DNA of 64,000 bases, from the NCBI GenBank assembly GCA_030754655.1, contig JASLZX010000002.1, positions 62,001-126,000 of the forward strand, read 5' to 3'. The notes beneath the pieces are model-generated. The model was not told the DNA's origin, did no database searches, and was given only the letters and a program-made list of their open reading frames with translations. The position numbers and the translations under genes were made by a program. Each line of letters starts with the position of its first letter. Position 1 is the first letter of the stretch. The DNA comes from UBA8886 sp002731655 (GTDB lineage: Archaea > Thermoplasmatota > Poseidoniia > MGIII > CG-Epi1). Of the stretch, positions 32,065-40,376 are shown in pieces.

Positions 32065-34794
32065 TCAGCCCGTAAGCGCCTTGCGGGCGGCCGTCGCGAG
32101 CGCCTCGAGCGCCTCGGCGGTGCGGTTGGCCGGCACTGCGCCCTGCGCGTGCGTCGGTGCGCCGCCGCCGCCGCCGCCTGCGGCCTTGGCGGCGGCGCCA
32201 GCCAGCGCGCCGCAGTCGACCGCGACCTTGCCGCCGCGCGCAGCCATGACGTGCCCCTTGCCGCCGCCGCGGGTCGCGAGCACCACCAGCGCATCGCCGC
32301 TAGTGCTGAGCCGGCGCGCCAGCTCCTGCATTTCGGTGAGCGGCGCGTCGCCGCAGTCATTTATATATAAATCGATGGAGCCGATGCGCTCCGCTGCGAG
32401 CTCCCCCGCCCGGCCTTCGGCGCGCTCTTTCTCGAGCGCCGCAACGCGCGAGCGCAATTCCTTGCGCTCGTCCATCAGCTTGCCGGCGGCGTCCACCACC
32501 TGCTCGAGCGGCACACCCAGCGTCGCGGCAGCCTGCTCCAGTAGCTCGCGCTCCGCTTGCGCGGCGGCGATCGCAGCTGTGCCAGCCGAGAATTCGATGC
32601 GTTCCACGCCGTCCTGGATGCGCTCGGTCCTCAAAACCTTGATGGCCAGCAGCGCGCCAGTGCGTGGAACGTGGGTGCCGGCGCACGCCTGCGCGTCGAT
32701 TCCGGGGATTTCGACTACACGCACGTCGCGGTAGTTGGGTGCGCCGCCTTGGTAGAGAGTCGCTCCGTGGAGCGCGTCGGCCGCCTCGCGCGTCATGAAC
32801 TTCGCTTGGATCGGGTGGTTGTCGTGGACGATGCGGTTCGCCTCGCGCTCGAGCGCCGCGACCGCGGCGCGCTCGAGCCGCTGGTGGTGGGTAATGTCGA
32901 GCCGCGCCGACTCGGTCGCTTTACGGGCGCCCGCCTGCCAGACGTGCGGCCCGAGCGTGCGCCGCGCCGCCGCGCCGATGACGTGTGTGGCGGTGTGGTG
33001 CTGCGAGAGCGCGTCGCGCCGGGTGCCGTCGACCGTCCCCTTTACGGCCGTCCCGACCGGCGGTACGTCGCCCTCGAGCGTGTGCAGCACCGCGTCGCCG
33101 CGCTTCCGGACCTCGCTGACGTGCGCCTCGCCGCCCTCCCAGCACAATGCTCCGGCATCGGCTGGCTGCCCGCCGCCCTCTGGGTAGAATAACGTGCGGT
33201 CCAGCGCGACGGTGTCGCCGTCGACCCAGGTCACGTTCGCGTCGAATTCGCGCGCGCCCATATCGTCGTAGAACGCCAGCTCGGTCGGCGGCACCTGCTC
33301 CGCTGCAGTCTTGGCGGTCGGCTTTTCCGCCGCCGCATGGCGCTCGGCGACGAGCGCCATGAAGCCGTCCGGCACCGCGACGGTTGCCCCTTGCTCGGCG
33401 GCGAACTCCGCCACCACTGCAGGCGGCAGCCCCTGCGAGTCGTAAAGCTCGACGAGCCGTTCGCCGGTAATCTCGCCCGCGCCGAGCGTCCGTTGCACCG
33501 TGCGCCGGCCGCGCTCGAGTGTTGCGTCGAATCGTTCGCTCTCGAGCGCGACCAGCTCCAGGATGTGGTCGCGCCGTCCCGCCAGCTCGGGGTAGGTCGG
33601 CGCAAGTTCTTCCAGGTGCTGGCCGACGACCTGCGGTAGCGCCTCGGGAATTCTCAAATCGCGCAGCAGGAGTAGCGTCCGCCGTAGCACCATCCGCGCC
33701 AGGTAGCCGGCGCGCACGTTGCTCGGGACGACGCCGTCGCCGAACATGAACGCCAACGTCCGTGAGTGGTCGGCGACCGCGAACGCCTTCTCGAGTGGCT
33801 CGATGGTGCTGCGCAGCTCCTCGAGCGTCAGCTCGTGGCCCGCCTCGCGGAGCCTGCCGAGTACCTGTTCGCGCAGGCTGGCAAGGTCGGCACCGTAATC
33901 TATCGAGAGCAGCCCGCAGACGCGGGCGTTCTCGGCAATCAGCGCGCCCGCCTGGCCGAGCTTGCCCGCAAGGCCCGCCTCACGCGTCAGCAATTCCACG
34001 GCGGCGGGGAAGACGGCCTCGTAGATTGTCCCGGTGCCTTGCGACGCCCAGACCATCCGTTCCAGCCCGTAGCCAGTATCAACGATGGAGCGCGACATGC
34101 GGCGGAAGCGGTCGCCCTCCAACTCGATGTCGCCTTGCGGGTCATCGACAAGGTCCATGAAGACCAGCGTCGCCAGTTCTAGGCCCCCAGCCAGCACCTC
34201 GAGCGCCTCACCGCCGTTGCCGCCGCCGACCCACGGGTTTTCCTTGTAGGTCAGCGCCGCAGCGGGGACGCCCAGTCCCGTGTAGAGTTCGTGGCAGAGC
34301 TCGACCGTGCGGTCTTGCCAGTATATTTGCTCGTCGTCGTCGGAGTTGAAGGCGTGGTGCGCCATCATCTCGAACGTCGTCAGGTGGCGCCCGCTGCGGC
34401 CGACCGACTCAAGGTCGTTGAGCCGGATGCAGGGCTGCGAAATCGTGAGTGGGTTGGCGGGCGGTCGCGCCAGCCCCGAAGTCACGTGCGGCTGGAATAC
34501 CGCGATGGATGCAATCGTCAGGTAGATATCGTCGCGCCAGCGTGCCACTACCGGCGCGCGCTCGACCCGCTTATGGCCCCGCGCTTCGAAGAAGGCGAGA
34601 AACGCTTCGCGCATCTCCGCCAGCCCGAACGGCTGGTCGAAGAGTGGCGTGCCCAGGAACGAGTATTCGACGCAGGGCGCGTCGCCGCAGAGCGGCTGCT
34701 TTTCGAGCGCCCAGAAGTGGCTCCCGCAAGCGCGGCAGCGTTGGCGCTGGAAGCCGCCCTCGGAGAAAAATTCCAGTTGCAGTGCGCCGCCCAT
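32065..34794 (-). CDS. alaS: Alanyl-tRNA synthetase (archaeal type)
   Basis: This 909-aa enzyme charges tRNA-Ala. The archaeal N-terminal extension with a cysteine cluster (CRACGSHFW, PLCGDAPC) precedes the class II core (RPPANPLTISQPCIRLND, and YGLERMVW as motif 3). The editing domain has HHTATHVIGAA and CAGTHVPRTG, which bind the zinc that clears mischarged Ser and Gly. A C-terminal DHHA1 domain ends with a glycine run (GGGGGG) and APTHAQGAV. All catalytic parts look intact. It is divergent from the OPT transporter gene; direct repeats lie between them. Confidence 0.95.
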   Translation of the reverse strand: MGGALQLEFFSEGGFQRQRCRACGSHFWALEKQPLCGDAPCVEYSFLGTPLFDQPFGLAEMREAFLAFFEARGHKRVERAPVVARWRDDIYLTIASIAVFQPHVTSGLARPPANPLTISQPCIRLNDLESVGRSGRHLTTFEMMAHHAFNSDDDEQIYWQDRTVELCHELYTGLGVPAAALTYKENPWVGGGNGGEALEVLAGGLELATLVFMDLVDDPQGDIELEGDRFRRMSRSIVDTGYGLERMVWASQGTGTIYEAVFPAAVELLTREAGLAGKLGQAGALIAENARVCGLLSIDYGADLASLREQVLGRLREAGHELTLEELRSTIEPLEKAFAVADHSRTLAFMFGDGVVPSNVRAGYLARMVLRRTLLLLRDLRIPEALPQVVGQHLEELAPTYPELAGRRDHILELVALESERFDATLERGRRTVQRTLGAGEITGERLVELYDSQGLPPAVVAEFAAEQGATVAVPDGFMALVAERHAAAEKPTAKTAAEQVPPTELAFYDDMGAREFDANVTWVDGDTVALDRTLFYPEGGGQPADAGALCWEGGEAHVSEVRKRGDAVLHTLEGDVPPVGTAVKGTVDGTRRDALSQHHTATHVIGAAARRTLGPHVWQAGARKATESARLDITHHQRLERAAVAALEREANRIVHDNHPIQAKFMTREAADALHGATLYQGGAPNYRDVRVVEIPGIDAQACAGTHVPRTGALLAIKVLRTERIQDGVERIEFSAGTAAIAAAQAERELLEQAAATLGVPLEQVVDAAGKLMDERKELRSRVAALEKERAEGRAGELAAERIGSIDLYINDCGDAPLTEMQELARRLSTSGDALVVLATRGGGKGHVMAARGGKVAVDCGALAGAAAKAAGGGGGGAPTHAQGAVPANRTAEALEALATAARKALTG

Positions 34795-34823
34795 GTCGCG
34801 CCATCCCGGACGGGGTAAAAAGC

Positions 34824-34863
34824 CCGGACCGGCGCTGCACTGGAGGCCGCCTACCGGACCGGC
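34824..34863. repeat. Direct repeats of CCGGACCGGC in the alaS/OPT divergent promoter region
   Basis: Identical 10-mers at 34824-34833 and 34854-34863 are 30 bp apart start to start, about three DNA turns, in the 101-bp gap between alaS and the OPT transporter. They would lie on one face of the helix, as expected for paired operator half-sites. No regulator is identified. Confidence 0.5.
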
Positions 34864-34895
34864 AATCGTTTATCGCCTGCGTCGGTCGTGACGCG

Positions 34896-37064
34896 ATGGC
34901 AGCGGACCACGTGCCGTATGTGCCCGCGTCGCGGATCCTCCCGGAAATAACGCCGAAAGGCGTCGCACTGGCCGTAATCCTGGCGATGGTGCTGACGGCG
35001 GCCAACGTCTACTTGGGGCTCTACGTCGGGATGACCGTCTCCGCTTCGATTCCCGCGGCGGTACTCTCGATGGGTATGCTGCGCGCGATTGCCACCATCC
35101 TGCCGCGACAGGAGACCAACATCCTTGAGAACAACTGGGTCCAGACCGCCGTCTCGGCGGGCGAGTCGCTCGCGGCGGGAGTAATCTTCACGCTACCGGC
35201 GTTGGTCGTGCTCGGGACGTGGGACGATTTTGCCTTCTTCCCGGTATTCGTCACCGCCGCCGTCGGCGGCACCATCGGGGTGCTATTCTCAATCAGTTTG
35301 CGCCGCATCTTTATCATCCAGGAGCGGCTGCCCTATCCCGAAGGCGTAGCGTGCGCCGAAGTGCTCGTGGCGGGGGAAAAGGGCGGCGCGCAAGTCATGC
35401 CGATTATCGCCGGCATCGCTTTCGGTGCGGTCTACAAACTCGGTGCGGCGCTCGAAATCGTGGTTGACGGCGTACTGCGCAAAGTCTCGCTCGGCCTCTG
35501 GCGTAACGGCTGGCACGACCACTTCACGCTGCAGGGGCGGCTGCCGGAGTTCGGCACCGTCACTCAGTCGCGCACCACCTTCTTCTTCGGCATCGAGCTC
35601 TCGCCGGCGCTGCTCGCGGTCGGGTATATTGTCGGTCCGCTGATTGGGAGTTTCGTCTTCCTCGGCGGATTCCTCGGCGCGCTAGTAATCCTGCCACTCA
35701 CCTCGGGGCTGCTGCTGCCGCCCGAAGGGATGTCGATTGGCGACTACGTCGGCTTCATCGAAATGCGCCGCCGCATGGTCGGGGTCGGGACGATGCTCGT
35801 TGGTGGACTCTATACGCTGGTGCTGATGCGCGGGCCGGTTATCAAGGGCATCCGCGACATGCTTGAGAAGGTCAACGTCAGTGAAGACCGCAGCGGGCTT
35901 TCGCGGACCGACCTCGACCTTGACCCGCAGGTGGTCAGCCGGCTCTCGCTGGCGATGGCGCTGCCGATGGCGCTGATGGTCTGGTGGGTCTCGGGGCTCA
36001 TCCTGCCGGCGCTGCTGGCGCTGCTGATAATCTTCAGTGCCGGCTATCTCTTCGCGGCGATAGCGGGCTACATGGCCGGGCTGCTCGGGAGCAGTAATAA
36101 CCCGATTTCGGGCGTGACTATTATTGTCGTAATCTTCACCGCTTCGCTCTTCACGCTGCTCAATTGGTTGGTCTACGACGGCGCCCGCACGCAGGAGCTC
36201 GTCGTTGCCACTATCGGCGTCGCCGCCTTCGTCTGCTGCGCCGGTGCGATTTCGGGTGACAACTTGCAGGACCTGAAGACGGGCAACATTGTTGGCGCCA
36301 CTCCGTGGCGGCAGCAGATTGCGCAGCTGGTCGGCGTCCTCGCCGGTGCGCTGGTGATTCCGCTGGTGCTGAACCTGCTAATTTCAACCTACGAGCTCGG
36401 CAAGGACCTCGCGGCGCCGCAGGCGTTCCTGATGGCTGCGCTCGCGAGCGGCATCCTCGAAGGGACGATGGACTGGGCGATGGTGCTACTGGGCGCCGGC
36501 ATTGCCTTCTGCCTGATTGCACTGCGCCACCACCGCGAAGAGTGGCGCGGGCTGCCGCTGCACCTGCTCTTCCTCTTCGTTGCGTATGGACTGTTCCTCG
36601 TCGGCGGCCTTGTCGAAGGGGCGTTGCCGGAGTTCGTCTTCATGGGCTCTCTCTTCGTCGCCGCCACGCTGGCGTGGATGTTCGAGCGCGGCAGTCTCGA
36701 GATTTCGGTCATGGCGGTCGCGGTCGGGATGTATCTCCCGATAATCATGTCGATTCCCATTTTTCTGGGTGGGATGATTCGGCTGACGGTCGACCGCCGG
36801 CTGGGGCTGGGCGACGTGAGTGATGCCGAGCGCGACAAGGCACACGGCCCCGGCGTGCTCTTCGCCTCAGGGTTGATTGCGGGCGAAGCGATTATGGGTG
36901 TGCTGCTGGCATTCTTCGCCGTTTCGGGCGTCTATCTTGGGCTGCTCAACAACCCCCTCTTCTTCCCGGGACTGATGCTCTTCGCCTTCGCCGGCTTCAG
37001 CGCCGGCTGGTTCACGCTGCGCGGCGCCGAGGACGACGTGATGGAAGCCGAGCTTGTTGACTGA
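34896..37064 (+). CDS. OPT-family oligopeptide transporter
   Basis: This 722-aa protein has about 16 hydrophobic segments. The family signature SSNNPISGVT lies near residue 400, and the N-terminal core begins EITPKGVALAVILAMVLTAAN and includes the NWVQTAVSAGESLAAG block. OPT proteins import peptides or metal chelates with protons across the cytoplasmic membrane. The ATG at 34896 is chosen because the upstream extension is antisense to alaS and arginine-rich, and a TTTAT element lies about 25 bp before. A PqqD-like gene overlaps its end. With the secreted protease and leucyl aminopeptidase it fits a peptide-scavenging lifestyle. Confidence 0.93.
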   Translation: MAADHVPYVPASRILPEITPKGVALAVILAMVLTAANVYLGLYVGMTVSASIPAAVLSMGMLRAIATILPRQETNILENNWVQTAVSAGESLAAGVIFTLPALVVLGTWDDFAFFPVFVTAAVGGTIGVLFSISLRRIFIIQERLPYPEGVACAEVLVAGEKGGAQVMPIIAGIAFGAVYKLGAALEIVVDGVLRKVSLGLWRNGWHDHFTLQGRLPEFGTVTQSRTTFFFGIELSPALLAVGYIVGPLIGSFVFLGGFLGALVILPLTSGLLLPPEGMSIGDYVGFIEMRRRMVGVGTMLVGGLYTLVLMRGPVIKGIRDMLEKVNVSEDRSGLSRTDLDLDPQVVSRLSLAMALPMALMVWWVSGLILPALLALLIIFSAGYLFAAIAGYMAGLLGSSNNPISGVTIIVVIFTASLFTLLNWLVYDGARTQELVVATIGVAAFVCCAGAISGDNLQDLKTGNIVGATPWRQQIAQLVGVLAGALVIPLVLNLLISTYELGKDLAAPQAFLMAALASGILEGTMDWAMVLLGAGIAFCLIALRHHREEWRGLPLHLLFLFVAYGLFLVGGLVEGALPEFVFMGSLFVAATLAWMFERGSLEISVMAVAVGMYLPIIMSIPIFLGGMIRLTVDRRLGLGDVSDAERDKAHGPGVLFASGLIAGEAIMGVLLAFFAVSGVYLGLLNNPLFFPGLMLFAFAGFSAGWFTLRGAEDDVMEAELVD

Positions 37065-37383
37065 CTTGCGTGAGTTGCGGGTCATCCCGCTCGCGGAATT
37101 ACAGCGAGACGAAGTGGGGGCATTTCTCGAGCGTGAGCGGAGCGGCTCGCGCCTCGGTCGGCTGCTCGAGCGCTGGCTGCGCGTGCCCCCGACGGTAAGA
37201 GTAGAACTAGACGACTTCGGCGCCGCCGCCTGGAAAACGATGCGCGGCGGCGTTCCCGTGCGGCAGGTCGGCGAGGAATTGCGCCGCGAGTTCGGCGATG
37301 CAGCGGAGCCGCTGTGGGAGCGGCTTGCCGAGTTCATCGCGCTGGCCGAGCGGGGCGGGTTGCTGCGACTCGAAGCGTTATAG
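37054..37383 (+). CDS. PqqD-like small protein (RRE fold)
   Basis: This 109-aa protein overlaps the OPT gene by 11 bp and probably starts at TTG. The core VELDDFGAAAWKTMRGGVPV, then VGEELRREFG and ERLAEFIALAERGGLLRL, matches PqqD-type winged-helix proteins, where such domains bind peptide substrates of radical-SAM maturases (RiPP recognition elements). No precursor peptide or radical-SAM maturase lies nearby. An extra basic N-terminal region (about residues 1-45) precedes the core. Coupling to an oligopeptide transporter is notable. Family membership is likely; the role is unknown. Confidence 0.65.
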   Translation: MLTDLRELRVIPLAELQRDEVGAFLERERSGSRLGRLLERWLRVPPTVRVELDDFGAAAWKTMRGGVPVRQVGEELRREFGDAAEPLWERLAEFIALAERGGLLRLEAL

Positions 37384-37410
37384 AGTGCTTCAATCGCGGT
37401 CGAAGATATT

Positions 37411-37418
37411 TTTTATAT
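37411..37418 (+). promoter_or_regulatory. TATA box upstream of the response-regulator fragment
   Basis: TTTTATAT lies 27-34 bp before the ATG at 37445. It is embedded in a longer AT-rich run (ATATTTTTTATATC), the most AT-rich spot for several kilobases. Confidence 0.55.
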
Positions 37419-37444
37419 CATGCCTCTTGCTTGGGTGAAAGCAG

Positions 37445-37573
37445 ATGACAATTCCCATTCTGGCCGTAGACGACGACCACGCAGTCCGAATCTCACTTTC
37501 CGTAATGTTCCGGAAGTGGAGTGACTTGGAACTTGCGATCGCTGAAAGCGCCGAGGCACCCGGTGAGCAGTAG
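37445..37573 (+). CDS. Response-regulator receiver fragment (42 aa)
   Basis: This short frame (42 aa) is too short for routine gene calling. Its sequence PILAVDDDHAVRISLSVMFR followed by KWSDLELAIAESAEA is the first third of a CheY-like receiver domain: strand 1 with the acidic DDD pocket, helix 1, strand 2 and the start of helix 2. It then ends PGEQ and stop. The phosphorylated Asp, Thr/Ser and Lys of a working receiver are missing. It has its own TATA box. A decayed gene is most likely; a stand-alone micro-receiver is possible. Its stop is embedded in the motif TAGGAGG before another tiny frame. Confidence 0.55.
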   Translation: MTIPILAVDDDHAVRISLSVMFRKWSDLELAIAESAEAPGEQ

Positions 37574-37586
37574 GAGGGACGTAAAC

Positions 37587-37661
37587 ATGGTCCAAATCCG
37601 CATGCCGCGCCAGTCAGGTCTGTTATTTAACTCCGGCAGTGCGAACCGACTGGTTTAATTC
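37587..37661 (+). CDS. Possible 24-residue micro-ORF after a Shine-Dalgarno-like motif
   Basis: The ATG lies 9 bp after AGGAGGG, itself fused to the preceding stop codon as TAGGAGG, an arrangement also seen before ribosomal protein P1 in this window. The frame encodes 24 residues beginning MVQIRMPRQSG and ending ANRLV. No family is recognisable. It may be translated with the receiver fragment or be a remnant of the same decayed gene. Confidence 0.25.
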
Positions 37662-37679
37662 ACCCTGCGCTGGCGAGGG

Positions 37680-38396
37680 GTGGACCGGGAACAGGAGCGG
37701 CTGCTGCGCAACTTCCTGCTGGTGCGCAACTCGACGCGCCCTTCGCACCAGCAACTGGTGCAGCGGCACTTCGGCCAGCACGAGCGGCTGATTGACGAGG
37801 GCGAGCACGAATTCCCGCTCGAATTCGTCAAGTACCTGCACCTGCTGGTGCCCGACACGCTGCTGCAGAAGATTGCCGCCGAGGTGCTGGTTTCGCGCGA
37901 GGAGGGACTCGAGCGGGCGGGACTGCTCTCGGCCGAGCTGGAATACCGCACCCCCGAGCTAGGCGAGCTGGTCTATGACGAGTGGGTCGGCCATGAAGAA
38001 CTGGAGGCGGAAATCGGCAAGCTGGAGCGCACCGAGCACGGACTGAACGCGGCACCGCTCCACCACTACTGCCGCGAGCACTCGACCAAGGGGCGGGTCT
38101 GGTCGCACTTGCACACCCACCTTGACCCGGACGACATCCGCATCTCGCGCGCCGACAAGGCGGCGCACCGGCTGGGGCCGCCGGCGTTCATCGCCGCCGC
38201 CAGCGAGGGCGGGGCGCTGGCGCTGGTGCCCTACCGCATGGATTCGCGCGGCTACGACTCCGGCGAGGATTTCGACTACCGCCATTTCGCTAACATCACG
38301 CTGGCGGTGCTGTGTGACCACCCCGACGCGCACGACTACTCGGTGCTGAACGAGTTCCAGCAGTCAATCGAAGAGGGGCTGGCGCGTGGTGGCTGA
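37680..38396 (+). CDS. Uncharacterised protein with a JAMM/MPN-like metal motif
   Basis: This 238-aa protein begins at a GTG and I do not recognise it as a whole. Its N-terminal 130 residues are charged and helical. Residues near 140-165 read RVWSHLHTHLD and then RISRADKAA, giving H-x-H-x8-S-x2-D. This is close to the H-x-H-x7-S-x2-D zinc site of JAB1/MPN proteases, and it is followed by the strands PAFIAAAS and GGALALVPY. Several upstream glutamates could serve as the catalytic acid. The spacer is one residue longer than usual, so assignment is tentative. Its end overlaps trmY by 11 bp, suggesting a shared transcript. Confidence 0.45.
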   Translation: MDREQERLLRNFLLVRNSTRPSHQQLVQRHFGQHERLIDEGEHEFPLEFVKYLHLLVPDTLLQKIAAEVLVSREEGLERAGLLSAELEYRTPELGELVYDEWVGHEELEAEIGKLERTEHGLNAAPLHHYCREHSTKGRVWSHLHTHLDPDDIRISRADKAAHRLGPPAFIAAASEGGALALVPYRMDSRGYDSGEDFDYRHFANITLAVLCDHPDAHDYSVLNEFQQSIEEGLARGG

Positions 38397-38958
38397 CCGT
38401 AATTTTGTTATCCTTGGTCATCGCGCGCACACCGCGCCCGACTGGAAACTGGACGACCTGTGTGGTGGCGGAGGCCGGCTGGATGTGCTTATGCGCTGCG
38501 TCACTGCCGCGATGTGGGTCTCGCATGGTCTGCGTCGTGACACCGATGCCTGGCTGCTGCTATCCGGCCCGCCGGCCCCGCCTGTCGCAGTCCACTTTTG
38601 CGGCGCGAGCGTCCGCTACCTGAACCCTGACGAGCGCTCGACCGCGGCGCTGGTGCGCAACGGCCTCGTCAAGCTGCGCAACCGCGCCTCCGTGGAAGCG
38701 AGCCCCGGCGTGACGCTCCACCGCGTTGGGCTCGAAGAGTTGCTGGCGCGGCTGCCGCCCGCCGTGTTGCTCGACGAGACGGGCGACACCACGGAGTTCC
38801 CGGCAGCGCCGCTGACAATCGTGCTGGGCGACGACCGCGACCCGACCGGGGAGGAGCGCGCCGCGCTCGCGAGCGCGCCGCGCGTCCAGCTCGGCGACCG
38901 CAGCCTGCTCTCATCGGCGTGCATCACGCTCGCGCATCATCAGATGGACTCGGTATGA
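38386..38958 (+). CDS. trmY: tRNA pseudouridine-54 N1-methyltransferase
   Basis: This 190-aa SPOUT-class methyltransferase makes N1-methylpseudouridine at tRNA position 54. The archaeal-specific N-terminus FVILGHRAHTAPDWKLDDL and GGRLDVLMRCV is followed by the knot-forming SAM region LTIVLGDDRDPTGEERAAL and LLSSACITLAHHQMD. All are conserved TrmY blocks. It overlaps the upstream JAMM-like gene by 11 bp and the pirin gene by ATGA. Confidence 0.93.
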   Translation: MVADRNFVILGHRAHTAPDWKLDDLCGGGGRLDVLMRCVTAAMWVSHGLRRDTDAWLLLSGPPAPPVAVHFCGASVRYLNPDERSTAALVRNGLVKLRNRASVEASPGVTLHRVGLEELLARLPPAVLLDETGDTTEFPAAPLTIVLGDDRDPTGEERAALASAPRVQLGDRSLLSSACITLAHHQMDSV

Positions 38959-39836
38959 GCCGCTCCGTCGCTTCGGTTATCACCGCGCATCGGCAGATAG
39001 AGGGCGGTGGCTTCCCCGTCCGGCGTCCGTTCCCGACCGCGGGTATGGACCAGGTTGACCCGTTCCTGCTGCTGGACGAGATGGGGCCAGTCGAGTGGCC
39101 GCCGGGCGAGGCGATTGGTGCGCCGGACCACCCGCACCGCGGCTTCGAGACCGTGACTTACCTGCTAGAAGGCTACATGTACCACCGCGACTCGTTCGGC
39201 CATGCCGGCGAATTGCGTGCGGGCGACGTGCAGTGGATGACCGCAGGTTCCGGACTGGTTCATTCCGAGATGCCGCATCCTGATTTCCAGAAGAGCGGTG
39301 GGACCATGCACGGCTTTCAGCTCTGGGTCAACCTGCCACGCGACCGCAAGCTAATGGAGCCACGCTATCAGGAAATCACCGCTGCCGAAATCCCACGCGC
39401 CGGAGGCGATGATGGCCTGGTGCAGGCGCGCGTTATTGCCGGTGAGTGCTTGGGCGTTAGCGCCCGCATCGAGACGGTCATTCCCATTACGTATCTGCAC
39501 TTGACCATCGCTCCGGGCGGCGCACTCGAGCAGCCGCTGGCGCCGGAGTTGAACGCGATGGCCTACTGCTTCGGCGGTGCGGGTGAGTTCGGCTCACAGC
39601 GCACCCCAGCCGGTGATGGGCAGCTGGTGTTTTTTGGTGATGGCGATGAGGCGTGCATTGCTGTCTCACCCAATGCGACAGAACCCTTGCAGGCTCTGCT
39701 GCTGGCAGGTGCGCCGCTCGGCGAGCCGGTCGCACGCTATGGGCCGTTCGTGATGAACACGCATGACGAGCTGGCGCAGGCGGTACAGGACTATCAGGCA
39801 GGCAAGATGGGTTGTATAGTGCCGGAACCGCAATAG
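38955..39836 (+). CDS. Pirin-family cupin protein
   Basis: This 293-aa bicupin starts at the ATG that overlaps the trmY stop; the longer open frame is internal to trmY. The N-terminal pirin motif PFLLLDEMGP, then PDHPHRGFETVTYLLEG with the metal-binding histidines and TAGSGLVHSEMP with the remaining ligands, define the active cupin. Pirins bind iron, and some are quercetin dioxygenases or transcription cofactors. The cellular role cannot be inferred. The metal site appears complete. Confidence 0.92.
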   Translation: MSRSVASVITAHRQIEGGGFPVRRPFPTAGMDQVDPFLLLDEMGPVEWPPGEAIGAPDHPHRGFETVTYLLEGYMYHRDSFGHAGELRAGDVQWMTAGSGLVHSEMPHPDFQKSGGTMHGFQLWVNLPRDRKLMEPRYQEITAAEIPRAGGDDGLVQARVIAGECLGVSARIETVIPITYLHLTIAPGGALEQPLAPELNAMAYCFGGAGEFGSQRTPAGDGQLVFFGDGDEACIAVSPNATEPLQALLLAGAPLGEPVARYGPFVMNTHDELAQAVQDYQAGKMGCIVPEPQ

Positions 39837-39857
39837 CGCCCACCCCGCTGCCCCGGC

Positions 39858-40331
39858 ATGCGTCCGTTAATCCGCGCGCTCCCATTCAATTTGGCACTGC
39901 TCGCCGGCACCTACATAATTGCCCTGAGCGCCGTGCAGGTCGATGCACAGCTGGCGCTGCCAACAGTAAGGCATACTGCTGGGCTCGCTGTTGGCGCGCT
40001 GCTGGTGGCACTGGGCCTACGACTGCGGCTCTTGGCGACTATTGCTTACTACGACTACGAGCTAGTCGTCGTGCGGTTGCGGCCACAGCAGCAGTTAGTG
40101 ACAAGTGGGATATTCGCGCACCTGCGGAATCCGCTGCTGCAGGGGTGGTGGATGCTACAGGCGGGCTGGGGAGTAGCGCTCGGGACGCCAGCGGGGTTGC
40201 TGCTGGCGCTGGCGCTCGGCATCGTGCTCGATTTCTGGGTCAAGTGGGAAGAGCTGACGCTGGCGGCCAAGTTCGGCGACGAATACGTCGCCTACCGCGC
40301 GCGGACGCCGCGCTGGGGCTGGCAGCGCTGA
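39858..40331 (+). CDS. Isoprenylcysteine carboxyl methyltransferase-like membrane protein
   Basis: This 157-aa membrane protein has three or four helices. The C-terminal half, LVTSGIFAHLRNPLLQGWWM followed later by KWEELTLAAKFGDEYVAYRA, is the SAM-binding signature of the ICMT/PEMT group: an R-N-P motif and a terminal E-E pair before the YxxY region. These enzymes methylate lipids or lipidated cysteines at the membrane. The substrate is unknown. It stands 21 bp after the pirin gene. Confidence 0.75.
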   Translation: MRPLIRALPFNLALLAGTYIIALSAVQVDAQLALPTVRHTAGLAVGALLVALGLRLRLLATIAYYDYELVVVRLRPQQQLVTSGIFAHLRNPLLQGWWMLQAGWGVALGTPAGLLLALALGIVLDFWVKWEELTLAAKFGDEYVAYRARTPRWGWQR

Positions 40332-40376
40332 CGCGGACGCCGGCGCTGGCTTAAGCAGCGCGACATCTGCCCTGGC

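Noticed and set aside
34449..34895. 149-residue extension of the OPT transporter frame
   Set aside because: It is antisense to alaS and arginine-rich; the family's first conserved segment begins just after the ATG at 34896.
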